Source of the DNA: Minisyncoccota bacterium
Lineage (GTDB): Bacteria; Patescibacteriota; Minisyncoccia; Phycocordibacterales; Zambryskibacteraceae
Assembly (NCBI GenBank): GCA_025450175.1
Contig: JANWHY010000004.1
Location: forward strand, 1-39,450
Direction of reading: 5' to 3'
Length of the DNA stretch: 39,450 nt
The notes under the pieces were generated by a model, which searched no databases, was not told the DNA's origin, and saw only the letters and a list, made by a program, of their open reading frames with translations. A program made the position numbers and the translations under genes. This document shows positions 1 to 7,950 of this stretch, piece by piece. Each line of letters begins with the position of its first letter. The first letter of the stretch is position 1.

Positions 1-90
1 GCCAACACTGACAACTGGTGTGTAGATAGCGTAGGTACTTCTAGGGCTATTGCCGCTCCGCTTGGTGCTGGGGATGTAATTTGTAACTAA
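1..90 (+). CDS. type IV pilin-like protein, C-terminal fragment
   Basis: Frame 1 is open from the window edge to a TAA at 88-90 and reads 29 residues that include WCVDSVGTSRAI. A Trp-Cys-Val-Asp-Ser segment near the C-terminus is familiar from major pilins of Parcubacteria, and the next genes are a prepilin peptidase and four prepilin-like proteins, so a pilin is the most likely reading. The N-terminal methylation signal lies outside the window, so this rests on context and on the short C-terminal motif. A hairpin terminator follows 20 bases after the stop. Confidence 0.6.
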   Translation, partial: ANTDNWCVDSVGTSRAIAAPLGAGDVICN

Positions 91-110
91 GGTTTAGAAA
101 CCTCAAATAC

Positions 111-136
111 AAAAAGAGCCCTTAAGGGCTCTTTTT
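111..136 (+). terminator. Rho-independent terminator after the pilin gene
   Basis: Perfect 11-bp stem AAAAAGAGCCC / GGGCTCTTTTT with a TTAA loop. The stem is symmetric with A and T runs, so it could work on both strands. It separates the pilin gene from the prepilin peptidase operon. Confidence 0.9.
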
Positions 137-140
137 GTAT

Positions 141-146
141 TATAAT
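141..146 (+). promoter_or_regulatory. -10 box of the pilin-assembly operon (leaderless)
   Basis: A perfect TATAAT ends seven bases before the ATG at 154 and directly follows the terminator. Transcription would start at or within a base or two of the start codon. No SD and no good -35 element are visible. Confidence 0.6.
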
Positions 147-153
147 TTTGTGA

Positions 154-876
154 ATGGATATATTTCTCTTTATCTTCGGAGCAATCATAGGTAGCTTCCT
201 CAATGTGGTGGCTCTCAGGTGGGATGAGAAGAATTTTAACGGTCGTTCAGAGTGTCCTCATTGCCACAAGGTTCTTCGGTGGTGGGAGCTTGTACCAGTG
301 TTTAGCTTCTTGGTGTTACGAGCCAGGTGTTCGAGCTGTAAACATAAGATATCTTTCCAATACCCACTGGTAGAAATATGGACAGGACTTATATTTCTAA
401 CGGTCCCGTATTTAATGCTTCCTATCTTTTGCATTTATGTAGTTATTACTATCTACGATTTCAAATATAAGATAATTCCTGACCCACTTGTGTACGCGGC
501 CATTATACTAAGTATTCTCTATGCCTTTGTAAGTTACGACCCAATCGATTGGTTGGCTGGACCCATTATCTTTCTTTTCTTTGCTGCTATCTGGTTCTTT
601 TCCCAGGGGAGAGCCATGGGCTTCGGGGATGCCAAGCTTGGATTATCTGTAGGACTTCTTCTCGGAATGGCCCAAGGGTTGTCGGCTATCACTCTCGCGT
701 TCTGGATTGGGGCCTGCGTATCTCTTATCCTAATGGCACTGAGTAAATTCGGCTTTCTTAAAAGTGCTTTAGGGCTTACAATTAAGAGCGAGGTTCCCTT
801 CGCCCCGTTTATTATTCTCGGAGCCTGGATAAGTTTAATTTTTGACCTAAACATTCTTCATGCGAGTTCCTTATAG
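154..876 (+). CDS. pilD: prepilin peptidase (A24 family, PilD/GspO-like)
   Basis: Membrane aspartic protease that cleaves the leader of prepilins and usually N-methylates the new N-terminus. At 240 residues it has the full two-part layout: an N-terminal zinc-binding loop with C34/C37 and C59/C62, then several membrane helices carrying the two catalytic aspartates, D102 (in YDFKYK) and D159 (in GFGD). Its substrates are probably the four prepilin-type proteins encoded directly downstream and the pilin upstream. The next gene starts inside its 3' end (17-base overlap), so the genes are likely translationally coupled. No Shine-Dalgarno precedes the ATG. Confidence 0.93.
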   Translation: MDIFLFIFGAIIGSFLNVVALRWDEKNFNGRSECPHCHKVLRWWELVPVFSFLVLRARCSSCKHKISFQYPLVEIWTGLIFLTVPYLMLPIFCIYVVITIYDFKYKIIPDPLVYAAIILSILYAFVSYDPIDWLAGPIIFLFFAAIWFFSQGRAMGFGDAKLGLSVGLLLGMAQGLSAITLAFWIGACVSLILMALSKFGFLKSALGLTIKSEVPFAPFIILGAWISLIFDLNILHASSL

Positions 877-1462
877 AAAAGAGGCTGGCTTTACCCTCAT
901 AGAAATGCTGGTTTGCATAGCTATAATGGGGATTCTTCTTTCTGTCATCTTTTTCTCACAATCAAAAACTGCTTCTCGTCTTGTGATGAGAACTTTTCTC
1001 GAAGACCTTAGCCTAAGAATCACTCAGGCTAGATCCTATGGGGTGGGAGTGAGAGAGAGTGCTCCGGGATCAGGCAACTTCGATGTCTCTTATGGATTTA
1101 GCTTTTACAGTGATCATATCCTCTACTTTCTAGACCAAGATGGTGATCATACATATGATGGCAACGATCAGTGTTCTGTAGGTACTCCAGAATGTATAGA
1201 GGAAATCCATTTACCAACTGAAACTTTGGGTAAGGGAGCTGGCGCAAAAGATGCCTCGGGCAATACTATTCCAGCCACTTACAATAAAGTAGATGTGACT
1301 TTTACTAGGCCGAGCACAGAAGCTGTTATTAAATTTTTCTATCTGGGGAATGAGGTCCTAGTACCAAATGTTGCGTATATTGAGGTTGGCTATATTCGTT
1401 TCAATCCTTTCGAAACAAAAAATCTTCGCATTTATACTACTGGGCAAATATCGATTCCATAA
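860..1462 (+). CDS. prepilin-type protein (GspH-like minor pilin)
   Basis: A type IV pilin-class protein of 200 residues. A basic leader (MRVPYRKEAG) is followed by the class III cleavage site G10|F11, with FTLIE giving the conserved Glu at +5, then a hydrophobic helix to about residue 30. The C-terminal part is a beta-rich globular domain with a Cys pair (QCSVGTPEC). The segment SRLVMRTFLEDLSLRITQARSYG resembles the alpha-1 helix of GspH/FimT-type minor pseudopilins. It overlaps the peptidase gene and is followed after five bases by another prepilin gene, so it belongs to a minor-pilin operon. The exact minor-pilin class is inferred. Confidence 0.85.
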   Translation: MRVPYRKEAGFTLIEMLVCIAIMGILLSVIFFSQSKTASRLVMRTFLEDLSLRITQARSYGVGVRESAPGSGNFDVSYGFSFYSDHILYFLDQDGDHTYDGNDQCSVGTPECIEEIHLPTETLGKGAGAKDASGNTIPATYNKVDVTFTRPSTEAVIKFFYLGNEVLVPNVAYIEVGYIRFNPFETKNLRIYTTGQISIP

Positions 1463-1467
1463 TTATC

Positions 1468-2007
1468 ATGACCTATCCTCCTATAAATCGAGGGTTTACT
1501 ATAATAGAGCTCATCACAGCAGTATCTGTCTTCCTCGTCATTATGGTTATCTCAATGGGGTCTATTCTGGGAGTCTTCAATGCCAATACTAAATCACGAA
1601 CATTGAGGGCCGCTATTACTAATTTGAATTTTGCCGTAGAGAGCATGTCGAAGGAAATGCGGTTTGGTCATGAGTACTACTGTGGCGCTGGTACAGGTAC
1701 CCAAGATTGTCCTAGCGGAGATTATCAAATGTCATTTCATGATGCAGACGATCATATTATCTATTATCGCTTAGCCACTAATATAATAGAGAAGAAGGAG
1801 GATAGCGGCCCTTATATTAGACTAACACCACCAGAGGTAGTTATAGATAGTCTTAATTTCTATGTGTTGAATTCCCAACCACTTTCGGGAGGAGATAGTA
1901 ACCAACCTAAAGTCCTCATCAAGATACAGAGTCATGTGGGTGGAGGTAAAACTAGAACCGATTTCGCTTTGCAGACCCTTGTTTCCCAGCGGATATTAGA
2001 TTATTGA
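1468..2007 (+). CDS. prepilin-type protein (PilW/GspJ-like minor pilin)
   Basis: 179 residues with a short leader (MTYPPINRG), cleavage site G9|F10 and FTIIE with Glu at +5, then a hydrophobic alpha-1 helix to about residue 32. The sequence after it (AITNLNFAVESMSKEMRFG) resembles the PilW/GspJ family, where this helix packs against the other minor pilins. A disulfide is possible within YYCGAGTGTQDC. Five bases separate it from the gene before and six from the gene after. Likely role: part of the initiating or tip complex of a type IV pilus, which in these bacteria may serve host attachment or DNA uptake (inference). Confidence 0.85.
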   Translation: MTYPPINRGFTIIELITAVSVFLVIMVISMGSILGVFNANTKSRTLRAAITNLNFAVESMSKEMRFGHEYYCGAGTGTQDCPSGDYQMSFHDADDHIIYYRLATNIIEKKEDSGPYIRLTPPEVVIDSLNFYVLNSQPLSGGDSNQPKVLIKIQSHVGGGKTRTDFALQTLVSQRILDY

Positions 2008-2013
2008 TAAGAT

Positions 2014-2553
2014 ATGTCTAAACCACCAAAACATATGATAAAAGCAAAAGGATTTACCCTGGTGGAAAGTTTGGTGGCTGTATCTATGTTGGTATTGGCT
2101 ATCATTGGAGCTACCCAAGTATCTCAGACCACTCTCTCTTCCTACATCTTCTCTAAAGATCAGGTCATTGCTTTCTATCTTGCTCAAGAAGGCTTCGAAC
2201 AAGTGAGAAACATTCGAGATGCGAATAATCTCAAGGGGCAAAACTGGCTTACTGGGATTGCCGCACAAGCAGGAGACCCATGCTTCCCTGGTAAGGCTTG
2301 TACTGTAGATCCGGTCTTTTCTAGCGAAGCCATAAATTGTCCAAGTGGGCCAGACCATTGCCCAAATTTGAGACAAGACCCAGTAACTGGTTTCTATGGT
2401 TATAATGCTCCTTGGACAGAAACAGTTTTTAGAAGGGAGATTAGAGTAAGCACTGTTAATTCAAATGAAGTATCTATTACTGTAACAGTAGATTGGTCCA
2501 AAGGGGTTGTGGCTAGACAGTTCCGAGCAAGAGAAAATCTTTTAAACTGGTAA
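2014..2553 (+). CDS. prepilin-type protein (PilV/GspI-like minor pilin)
   Basis: 179 residues. Leader MSKPPKHMIKAKG, cleavage G13|F14, FTLVES with Glu at +5, then a hydrophobic helix. The following AFYLAQEGFEQVRNIRD is the LAxEGxExVRxIRD-like stretch typical of PilV/GspI-type minor pilins, the clearest family mark among the four. Two Cys pairs (PCFPGKAC and NCPSGPDHC) suggest disulfides in the globular head. No SD is visible, and the gene begins six bases after the previous stop. Confidence 0.87.
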   Translation: MSKPPKHMIKAKGFTLVESLVAVSMLVLAIIGATQVSQTTLSSYIFSKDQVIAFYLAQEGFEQVRNIRDANNLKGQNWLTGIAAQAGDPCFPGKACTVDPVFSSEAINCPSGPDHCPNLRQDPVTGFYGYNAPWTETVFRREIRVSTVNSNEVSITVTVDWSKGVVARQFRARENLLNW

Positions 2554-2557
2554 TCCG

Positions 2558-3031
2558 ATGATTCCTTCTATATTTAAAATTAAAAGAGATAAGGGATTCA
2601 CAATCTTTTTTGCCATGATTACTATTGGCACACTGATCCTCATTACAGGTACTATGGTCAATCTAACAGTTAGAGAAAAAATGATTTCCCAATCAAATCG
2701 TGAATCTCAGTATGCCTTTTACGCCGCTGACACTGGCATTGAGTGTGCTCTGTATTGGGATGTGAAAAATCCAAGTGGGGAGAGCGCTTTTTCTACCAGC
2801 ACTTCTTCAACCATAAATTGCAATAAGGATGGAGATAATCCAAGCAATGAGTGGGTGGTAGGGAATAACGCTGTAAGTACTTTTACAATACACTTCTTAC
2901 CAGATCCATTCTGTACGACTGTTAGGGTAACTAAGGGAGTAGGCCAAACAACTATCGAATCTAGAGGTTACAATACATGCAATTTGTCTAACCCGAGGAG
3001 AGTAGAGCGGGCAGTAAGAGCAACCTATTAA
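2558..3031 (+). CDS. prepilin-type protein without Glu at +5 (PilX/GspK-like, tip)
   Basis: 157 residues. Leader MIPSIFKIKRDKG with G13|F14, then FTIFF: the fifth residue of the mature protein is Phe, not Glu. Loss of Glu+5 is a known hallmark of GspK-type tip pseudopilins, which cap the filament and need no partner ahead of them. The stretch SQYAFYAADTGIECALYW matches the AxxAAxxGIExA region of PilX/GspK proteins. Last gene of the peptidase/minor-pilin operon. The tip role is inferred from the missing Glu. Confidence 0.83.
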   Translation: MIPSIFKIKRDKGFTIFFAMITIGTLILITGTMVNLTVREKMISQSNRESQYAFYAADTGIECALYWDVKNPSGESAFSTSTSSTINCNKDGDNPSNEWVVGNNAVSTFTIHFLPDPFCTTVRVTKGVGQTTIESRGYNTCNLSNPRRVERAVRATY

Positions 3032-3047
3032 TAAGAGGTAAGATGGT

Positions 3048-3053
3048 TATAAT
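3048..3053 (+). promoter_or_regulatory. -10 box of ligA (leaderless)
   Basis: TATAAT six bases before the ATG at 3060, with no SD between. It lies just after the stop of the minor-pilin operon. Confidence 0.55.
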
Positions 3054-3059
3054 AGGGCC

Positions 3060-5039
3060 ATGGTTATGATACCTAAGAGCGTTTTAGACCGAGCTCGCAA
3101 ACTTCGCGAGACTATAATTCGGCATAATGAGCTCTATCATACTCACGATAAGCCTGAGATTTCCGATGAGGCGTATGACTCTCTAGTCCGCGAACTCGAA
3201 GAGATGGAGGCCGAGTATCCTGAACTACAAACTCCGGACTCTCCCACCCAGAGAGTGGGGGGAAAGATTTTAGAGAAGTTTCTAAAAGTGGCTCACGCGG
3301 TACCGCAGTGGTCCTTCAATGATGCCTTCAGTGAGGAGGATATCCGGGCTTTCGACGAGCGAGTGAAGAAGGGTTTGTTAGAGAAGCCTGTCTATATAAC
3401 GGAGTTGAAGATTGACGGGCTTAAGGTCGTGCTTACTTACGAAGAAGGTCGCCTTGTAACTGCCGCAACCAGAGGTAATGGCAAGATTGGAGAAAATGTC
3501 ACCAATAATATCCGCACCATAGATTCTATCCCTCTCAAACTAGCGAAGCCTGTTTCTATTATCGTCGAGGGAGAAGTGTGGATGTCTAAAAGAGTTTTTG
3601 AGAAGCTTAATTCGGAGCGGCAGAAGAAGGGAGAGGAGGCCTTCGCCAATCCGCGCAATGTTGCGGCTGGATCTATCCGTCAACTTGATCCGAAGATCAC
3701 TCGCTCGCGGCGTCTGCAGTCGTTTGTTTATGATATTTCGAGCATTGGAGGCTCACCCCCTAATTCACAAGAAGAAGAGCTTAAACTCTTGAAAGAGCTA
3801 GGCTTCCAGGTTAATCCTCATTTCAAAAAGTTTGAAAATATTGAGGGAGTAATCAAGTACTGGAAAGAGTGGGAGAAGAAGAAGGATAAGGAGGATTATC
3901 TCTTGGATGGTGTCGTGGTGAAGGTCAATGATAAAAGATCGCAAGAAAGATTAGGCTATACCGGTAAGGCTCCGCGTTTTGGTATAGCTTTCAAGTTTAA
4001 GGCTGAACAAGTTACCACTTTGGTAGAAGGGATCGCTCTCCAGGTGGGCCGTACGGGCAAGATCACTCCAGTAGCTCATTTGCGGCCTGTCTTTGTCGGT
4101 GGCACTACGGTAGCGCGCGCTACTCTCCACAACGAAGATGAGATCAAGAGACTCGATGTGCGTGTCGGAGATACGGTGGTGATACAGAGAGCGGGGGATG
4201 TCATACCCGATATAGTGGAGGTGGTTACAACTTTACGTACCGGAAAGGAGAAAAAGTTTGTAATGTCAAAAAATTGTCCTGTCTGCAAAGAGCAAGTTCG
4301 GCGTCGAGGAGTAGATTCTTTCTGTATTAATCCTGATTGCCCGACGAAGAACATCCGAGCCATGGAGCACTTTGTGTCGGCCTTCGATATTTATACTGTG
4401 GGACCTAAGATCCTTAAACGCTTTAAGGATGAGGGCCTGATCTCGTCTGTGGTGGATCTCTTCTATCTTAAGGTGGAGGATATTCAATCTCTTGAGCGCT
4501 TCGGCGAGAAGAGTGCGGAGAATATTGTTCAGTCTATTGAAGATCACAAGAGAGTCACACTTGCTAAATTTATTTATGCACTGGGTATCCCTCATGTGGG
4601 GGAGGAGACGGCCTTCGACTTGGCCAATCGCTTCGGATCTATCGAGGCTCTTATGAATGCAAGCGAAGCTCTGTTAAGCAATATCCCAAATATTGGAGAA
4701 GTAGTGGCTCGAGCAGTCTATCAATGGTTCGCTAATCGAGCCAATAAAAGTTTGGTAACTAAGTTACTCGAAGCTGGAATAAAGATCGAAAATATAAAAA
4801 TCAAGAAAACGCCTCTGACTGGTAAGAGTGTAGTGGTGACGGGCACTCTCGAGAGCATGAGTAGAGACGAGGCCAAAGAGCGGGTGAGGGCAGGGGGAGG
4901 GGACTGGAGCTCCTCGGTATCTAAGCTTACAGACTTTGTAGTAGTAGGCGAAAACCCAGGTTCTAAGGCCGATAAAGCAAGAAGCCTAGGGGTCAAGGTG
5001 TTAAATGAGCAAGAATTCCTCAATCTAGTTGACTTTTAG
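3060..5039 (+). CDS. ligA: NAD-dependent DNA ligase
   Basis: Seals nicks in duplex DNA during replication and repair using NAD+ as adenylate donor. At 659 residues it is near the normal size (about 670) and every domain is visible: NAD-binding Ia domain with YHTHDKPEISDEAYD (about 25-40), adenylation domain with the nucleotide-binding lysine K117 in ELKIDG, OB fold, a four-Cys zinc finger (C406, C409, C422, C427), helix-hairpin-helix repeats (about 440-570) and a C-terminal BRCT domain (about 585-659, starting LTGKSVVVTGTLESMSRDEA). The start at 3060 fits the -10 box six bases upstream; a second ATG at 3066 is possible. It stands alone as one transcription unit. Confidence 0.97.
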   Translation: MVMIPKSVLDRARKLRETIIRHNELYHTHDKPEISDEAYDSLVRELEEMEAEYPELQTPDSPTQRVGGKILEKFLKVAHAVPQWSFNDAFSEEDIRAFDERVKKGLLEKPVYITELKIDGLKVVLTYEEGRLVTAATRGNGKIGENVTNNIRTIDSIPLKLAKPVSIIVEGEVWMSKRVFEKLNSERQKKGEEAFANPRNVAAGSIRQLDPKITRSRRLQSFVYDISSIGGSPPNSQEEELKLLKELGFQVNPHFKKFENIEGVIKYWKEWEKKKDKEDYLLDGVVVKVNDKRSQERLGYTGKAPRFGIAFKFKAEQVTTLVEGIALQVGRTGKITPVAHLRPVFVGGTTVARATLHNEDEIKRLDVRVGDTVVIQRAGDVIPDIVEVVTTLRTGKEKKFVMSKNCPVCKEQVRRRGVDSFCINPDCPTKNIRAMEHFVSAFDIYTVGPKILKRFKDEGLISSVVDLFYLKVEDIQSLERFGEKSAENIVQSIEDHKRVTLAKFIYALGIPHVGEETAFDLANRFGSIEALMNASEALLSNIPNIGEVVARAVYQWFANRANKSLVTKLLEAGIKIENIKIKKTPLTGKSVVVTGTLESMSRDEAKERVRAGGGDWSSSVSKLTDFVVVGENPGSKADKARSLGVKVLNEQEFLNLVDF

Positions 5040-5069
5040 CAGAAAGTACGCTACACTTTATCTAGACTT

Positions 5070-5092
5070 AGGAGGTGTTGATGATGGGATGA
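5070..5092 (+). promoter_or_regulatory. strong Shine-Dalgarno with a three-codon mini-ORF
   Basis: AGGAGGT at 5070-5076 is followed by ATG ATG GGA TGA at 5081-5092, a mini-ORF of three codons. It lies 76 bases upstream of the ATG of the DksA-like gene. This is one of only two strong SD sequences noticed in the window, so it may be a short leader peptide or an initiation site that influences translation of the zinc-finger gene. Function inferred, not shown. Confidence 0.4.
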
Positions 5093-5167
5093 CCCGGGGT
5101 CCGTAGATAAGAGGGTAGACTTGTGTCCACTCGCCTTATCAACTGTCGTTGTCGTTCGGAGTTTACA

Positions 5168-5455
5168 ATGCTACAACTCGGTTCTTCCATTCGAGGAGAT
5201 CAGGGTGATCGGTCGGCTTCTAGTCATGAACAGGTGGTTCAGACTCGGATTGCGTCGATCATCTACAGCGAGAAAAGTGAGGCTGATATGGCCTTGGTCG
5301 CCGCTCGACAAGCAGGAGTAGCTTCCAAGGACTGTATGGACTGTGGTGGAGAAATCTCGGAAGCTCGCTTGCGAGCTAAACCGGCGGCTCGGCGTTGTAC
5401 GGGATGCCAAGAAATATTTGAGGCAGACCAGAAAAGACGCTTCGGTCGCAATTGA
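5168..5455 (+). CDS. DksA/TraR family C4-type zinc-finger protein
   Basis: Short protein (95 residues from ATG 5168) whose C-terminal half carries CMDCGGEISEARL...CTGCQEIFE, two CxxC pairs spaced as in the DksA/TraR zinc finger, with the typical RL.A.P.A..C..CQ linker. Family members bind the RNA polymerase secondary channel and change initiation. The N-terminal helix is short, as in TraR and phage-type proteins, not as in full DksA. Start is uncertain: ATG 5168 has a GGAG eight bases upstream; a GTG at 5123 with a GAGGG upstream would add 15 unusual residues (Cys-Arg-Cys-Arg). Unlike most genes here it sits in a leadered, SD-bearing transcript, and its sequence is more GC-rich than its neighbours. 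Confidence 0.8.
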   Translation: MLQLGSSIRGDQGDRSASSHEQVVQTRIASIIYSEKSEADMALVAARQAGVASKDCMDCGGEISEARLRAKPAARRCTGCQEIFEADQKRRFGRN

Positions 5456-5522
5456 CCTCTCGTACGAATTCTTGAGATATCCAAGAACAGCTCGAGTTAG
5501 CAGTCAGGCTGTGCTTTGATTT

Positions 5523-5541
5523 TTCAAGGATGTCGCTTGAA
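5523..5541 (+). other. RNA hairpin in the 3' region of the DksA-like gene
   Basis: TTCAAG (5523-5528) and CTTGAA (5536-5541) form a perfect six-bp stem with a seven-base loop. It lies in the 144 bases between the zinc-finger stop and the terminator, which hold no ORF I can support. This could be a structured 3' UTR or part of a small RNA. Confidence 0.4.
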
Positions 5542-5599
5542 GGCGAGGATCCCTACAACTCGATTTGGCTGCAAGGGTTTCTTCAACTGACGGCGGCAG

Positions 5600-5638
5600 G
5601 GGCGAGGTACGGTGCCCAGCACATACCTCGCCCTTTTT
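5600..5638 (+). terminator. Rho-independent terminator of the DksA-like transcript
   Basis: GGGCGAGGTA (5600-5609) pairs perfectly with TACCTCGCCC (5624-5633) across a 14-base loop, and five T follow. The next gene's -10 box begins seven bases after the T run. Confidence 0.92.
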
Positions 5639-5644
5639 CTATGT

Positions 5645-5650
5645 TAAAAT
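5645..5650 (+). promoter_or_regulatory. -10 box of the gatCA operon (leaderless)
   Basis: TAAAAT, seven bases before the gatC ATG at 5658, directly after the terminator T run. No SD is present. Confidence 0.5.
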
Positions 5651-5657
5651 CACCGTA

Positions 5658-5936
5658 ATGAATAAGGAAAAGGTTTTATCTCTGGCGACACTCGCGAGAA
5701 TTTATATAAGTGATGAGGAGGCAGAGAAGCTCTCGGGCGAATTCGACTCAATTTTAAATTATGTAGGAGAGATAAAAAGCTTAAAAGCTAACAAAGCTAC
5801 TGAAGCTTCAGAAGCTATTAGAAACGTGATGCGCCAAGATGATGAGCCTCATGCCTCCAGCCTTTATACAGAGAAGATTTTAGAACAAGCTCCAGCGCGA
5901 GAAGGTAGTTACATAAAGGTAAAGAAAATCCTGTGA
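5658..5936 (+). CDS. gatC: Asp-tRNA(Asn)/Glu-tRNA(Gln) amidotransferase subunit C
   Basis: Small subunit of the GatCAB complex, which amidates Glu-tRNA(Gln) and/or Asp-tRNA(Asn). 92 residues, normal for GatC (about 95). The N-terminal ATLARIYISDEEAEKLSGEF and the FDSILNYVGEIKSL helix match the family, as does the C-terminal MRQDDEPHASS (usual form RxD). A longer reading from 5565 would run through the terminator and is not credible. The stop overlaps the gatA start (GTGA), so the two are translationally coupled. gatB is not in the window. Confidence 0.93.
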   Translation: MNKEKVLSLATLARIYISDEEAEKLSGEFDSILNYVGEIKSLKANKATEASEAIRNVMRQDDEPHASSLYTEKILEQAPAREGSYIKVKKIL

Positions 5937-7225
5937 CACCCGAAGAAATTAAAACGAAAGATAAGGACATCCACGCCTTTCTTGAAGTGTTCGATAGTCC
6001 AAAACCATACGGCGACGGGCCTTTAAGTGGGAAGACTATAGCGATCAAAGATAATATCCTTTTCGAGGGTCACAAGGTGAGTGCCGCGTCCAGAATTTTA
6101 GGGCACTTCACTGCCCCTTACGATGCCACGGTGGTGAAGAAGTTGAAAGATGCTGGCGCCATAATAGTGGGACGTACAAATATGGATGAGTTTGCGATGG
6201 GAAGTTCTACCGAGAACTCTGCCTTCGGAGTTACGAAGAATCCTCATGATCTAGACCGAGTAGCTGGAGGAAGTTCAGGAGGGTCTGCCGCCGCGGTAGC
6301 GGCAGGCATGGTGGATATGGCACTGGGCTCAGATACAGGAGGATCTATACGACAGCCAGCGGCCTTTTGTGGAGTTGTGGGTCTTAAGCCTACTTATGGT
6401 CGAGTTTCGCGCCACGGGCTTATAGCTATGGCCTCATCCTTCGATCAGATTGGGCCAATAGCCAAGACAGTTAGAGAGGTGGAAAGTCTCTATAATGTTA
6501 TTAAGGGAGAAGACCCTATGGATAGTACGACCATTTCTGATGCCACTTATCCTGCGCGAAACAACTTCTTGAAGGTGATCGGTGTGCCAAAGTCGTTTAT
6601 TGAAAATGAAGGGGTAAAGAAGGAGGTGAAAGAAAATTTTAAAGTCGCTATAGAGAAGTTCAAATCTCTTGGCTACAAGATAAAAGAGGTTGAGGTAGAG
6701 AGCCTAAGACATGCTCTCCCGGTATATTACATCGTGATGCCGGCAGAAGTGTCTTCGAATCTTGCACGCTTCGATGGGGTGAAGTATGGCTTACATATAG
6801 ATGGAGAGAATGGTATTGATGATTATTTCAAAACTCGTGGAGAAGGCTTTGGTAGAGAAGTGAGGAGAAGAGTCATCCTTGGCACATACGTTTTGTCATC
6901 AGGTTATTATGATGAGTATTATGGTAAGGCTCTAGAGGCTAGGGCGCTCATCACTTCGGATTTGAGGAAGCTCTTCCAAGATGTGGATCTCATGCTCACT
7001 CCTACTACGCCCGGACCTGCCTGGAAGATAGGGGAGAAGAGCAAGGATCCACTCGAGATGTATCTCGAAGACATCTTCACCGTTCATGCCAACATTAGTG
7101 GTTGTCCGGCTATATCGCTACCGAGTGGCTCTGCTGGCGCACTTCCACTAGGGATTGAACTTACAGCAGATCTCGGCAGAGAGGATAATCTGTTTGCTGC
7201 TGGTAAAGAATTTATGGGAGAATAA
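5933..7225 (+). CDS. gatA: Asp-tRNA(Asn)/Glu-tRNA(Gln) amidotransferase subunit A
   Basis: Amidase-signature glutaminase that supplies ammonia to GatB. The catalytic triad is complete: Lys39 in AIKDN, Ser114 in GGSSGGS and Ser138 in GSDTGGS, with the same spacing as in Staphylococcus aureus GatA (75 and 24 residues). At 430 residues it is shorter than the usual 480-490: the N-terminus starts right at the KDIHAFLEV strand and lacks the first helical segment of most GatA proteins. Start codon is GTG, overlapping the gatC stop. The C-terminal [13 protein letters not shown] block is normal. Confidence 0.95.
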   Translation: MTPEEIKTKDKDIHAFLEVFDSPKPYGDGPLSGKTIAIKDNILFEGHKVSAASRILGHFTAPYDATVVKKLKDAGAIIVGRTNMDEFAMGSSTENSAFGVTKNPHDLDRVAGGSSGGSAAAVAAGMVDMALGSDTGGSIRQPAAFCGVVGLKPTYGRVSRHGLIAMASSFDQIGPIAKTVREVESLYNVIKGEDPMDSTTISDATYPARNNFLKVIGVPKSFIENEGVKKEVKENFKVAIEKFKSLGYKIKEVEVESLRHALPVYYIVMPAEVSSNLARFDGVKYGLHIDGENGIDDYFKTRGEGFGREVRRRVILGTYVLSSGYYDEYYGKALEARALITSDLRKLFQDVDLMLTPTTPGPAWKIGEKSKDPLEMYLEDIFTVHANISGCPAISLPSGSAGALPLGIELTADLGREDNLFAAGKEFMGE

Positions 7226-7228
7226 ATC

Positions 7229-7903
7229 ATGGCTGACAAACCTAAACCAGAAGGTCCTAAGATTACAGGCAGTGAGATCAGCGATAGCTATGCTATCGAG
7301 CAGACAACATTTCTCTTGGGAGGCCTGCTCCTTCTCGGAGTTGTGTCTATGGCTATTATGAACTTCATTCATAGCTTGGTTGGTGGGGAGACTACCGGGA
7401 CTGTACTCGACTATATAAGATATTTTATCTGGCCCATTTGGAAGATTGTGGCAGTTATCCTTACGATCTTTGCAGGTATTGGGATTGCCTACAACCTTTT
7501 GAAGATTAAGGTGCTTACCGAAGAGGAGGATAAGATCTTTAACCCCCATAAGCATTACGAGGAAGGGGGTAGGCAAGTAGAGAAGTTGGCTAATAATAGA
7601 TGGGATAAAATATTGAAGCTTGCTAACTCACTAAACGCTTCTGACTGGCGCCTCGCGATAATAGAGGCAGATGTGATGCTAGAAGAAGTACTACATAATG
7701 CTGGATTTATGGGAGACTCTATCGGAGAAATGCTTAAGGGGGAAGGTCAAGGTAGTCTCAATTCGATAAACGAAGCTTGGGAGGCTCATAAGATAAGAAA
7801 CGAGATTACTCATACAGGAGCAGACTTCGAGCTTACTGATAGAGAGGCCAAGAGAGTAATAGCCCTTTTCGAAAAAGTGTTTAGAGAATTGGGAGCAATT
7901 TGA
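7229..7903 (+). CDS. membrane protein with a C-terminal HEPN-like domain
   Basis: 224 residues, last gene of the gatCA operon, three bases after gatA. Two membrane helices are clear (about 27-50 and 65-91), joined by a short loop, followed by a soluble cytoplasmic part. The C-terminal region (about 125-224) is all-helical and ends with AWEAHKIRNEITHTG, where R190-N191-x3-H195 fits the R-x4-6-H motif of HEPN domains, followed by LTDREAKRVIALFEKVF, as in DUF4145/Abi-type HEPN proteins. HEPN proteins with an intact motif are often RNases, but some are only binding modules. No toxin-antitoxin partner is adjacent. Function unknown; membrane anchoring and the motif are the visible facts. Confidence 0.65.
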   Translation: MADKPKPEGPKITGSEISDSYAIEQTTFLLGGLLLLGVVSMAIMNFIHSLVGGETTGTVLDYIRYFIWPIWKIVAVILTIFAGIGIAYNLLKIKVLTEEEDKIFNPHKHYEEGGRQVEKLANNRWDKILKLANSLNASDWRLAIIEADVMLEEVLHNAGFMGDSIGEMLKGEGQGSLNSINEAWEAHKIRNEITHTGADFELTDREAKRVIALFEKVFRELGAI

Positions 7904-7905
7904 GT

Positions 7906-7934
7906 TTGTTCAAATATAAAAAATAGCGTATAAT
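7906..7934 (+). promoter_or_regulatory. promoter of the initiator tRNA gene
   Basis: TTGTTC at 7906-7911 and TATAAT at 7929-7934, separated by 17 bases, the cleanest two-box promoter in this region. The tRNA starts 16 bases after the -10 box. Confidence 0.65.
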
Positions 7935-7950
7935 ATCCGCCGTGCAATAT

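Noticed and set aside
5565-5657. N-terminal extension of GatC
   Set aside because: The open frame passes through the terminator hairpin and the -10 box; GatC homology begins at 5658.
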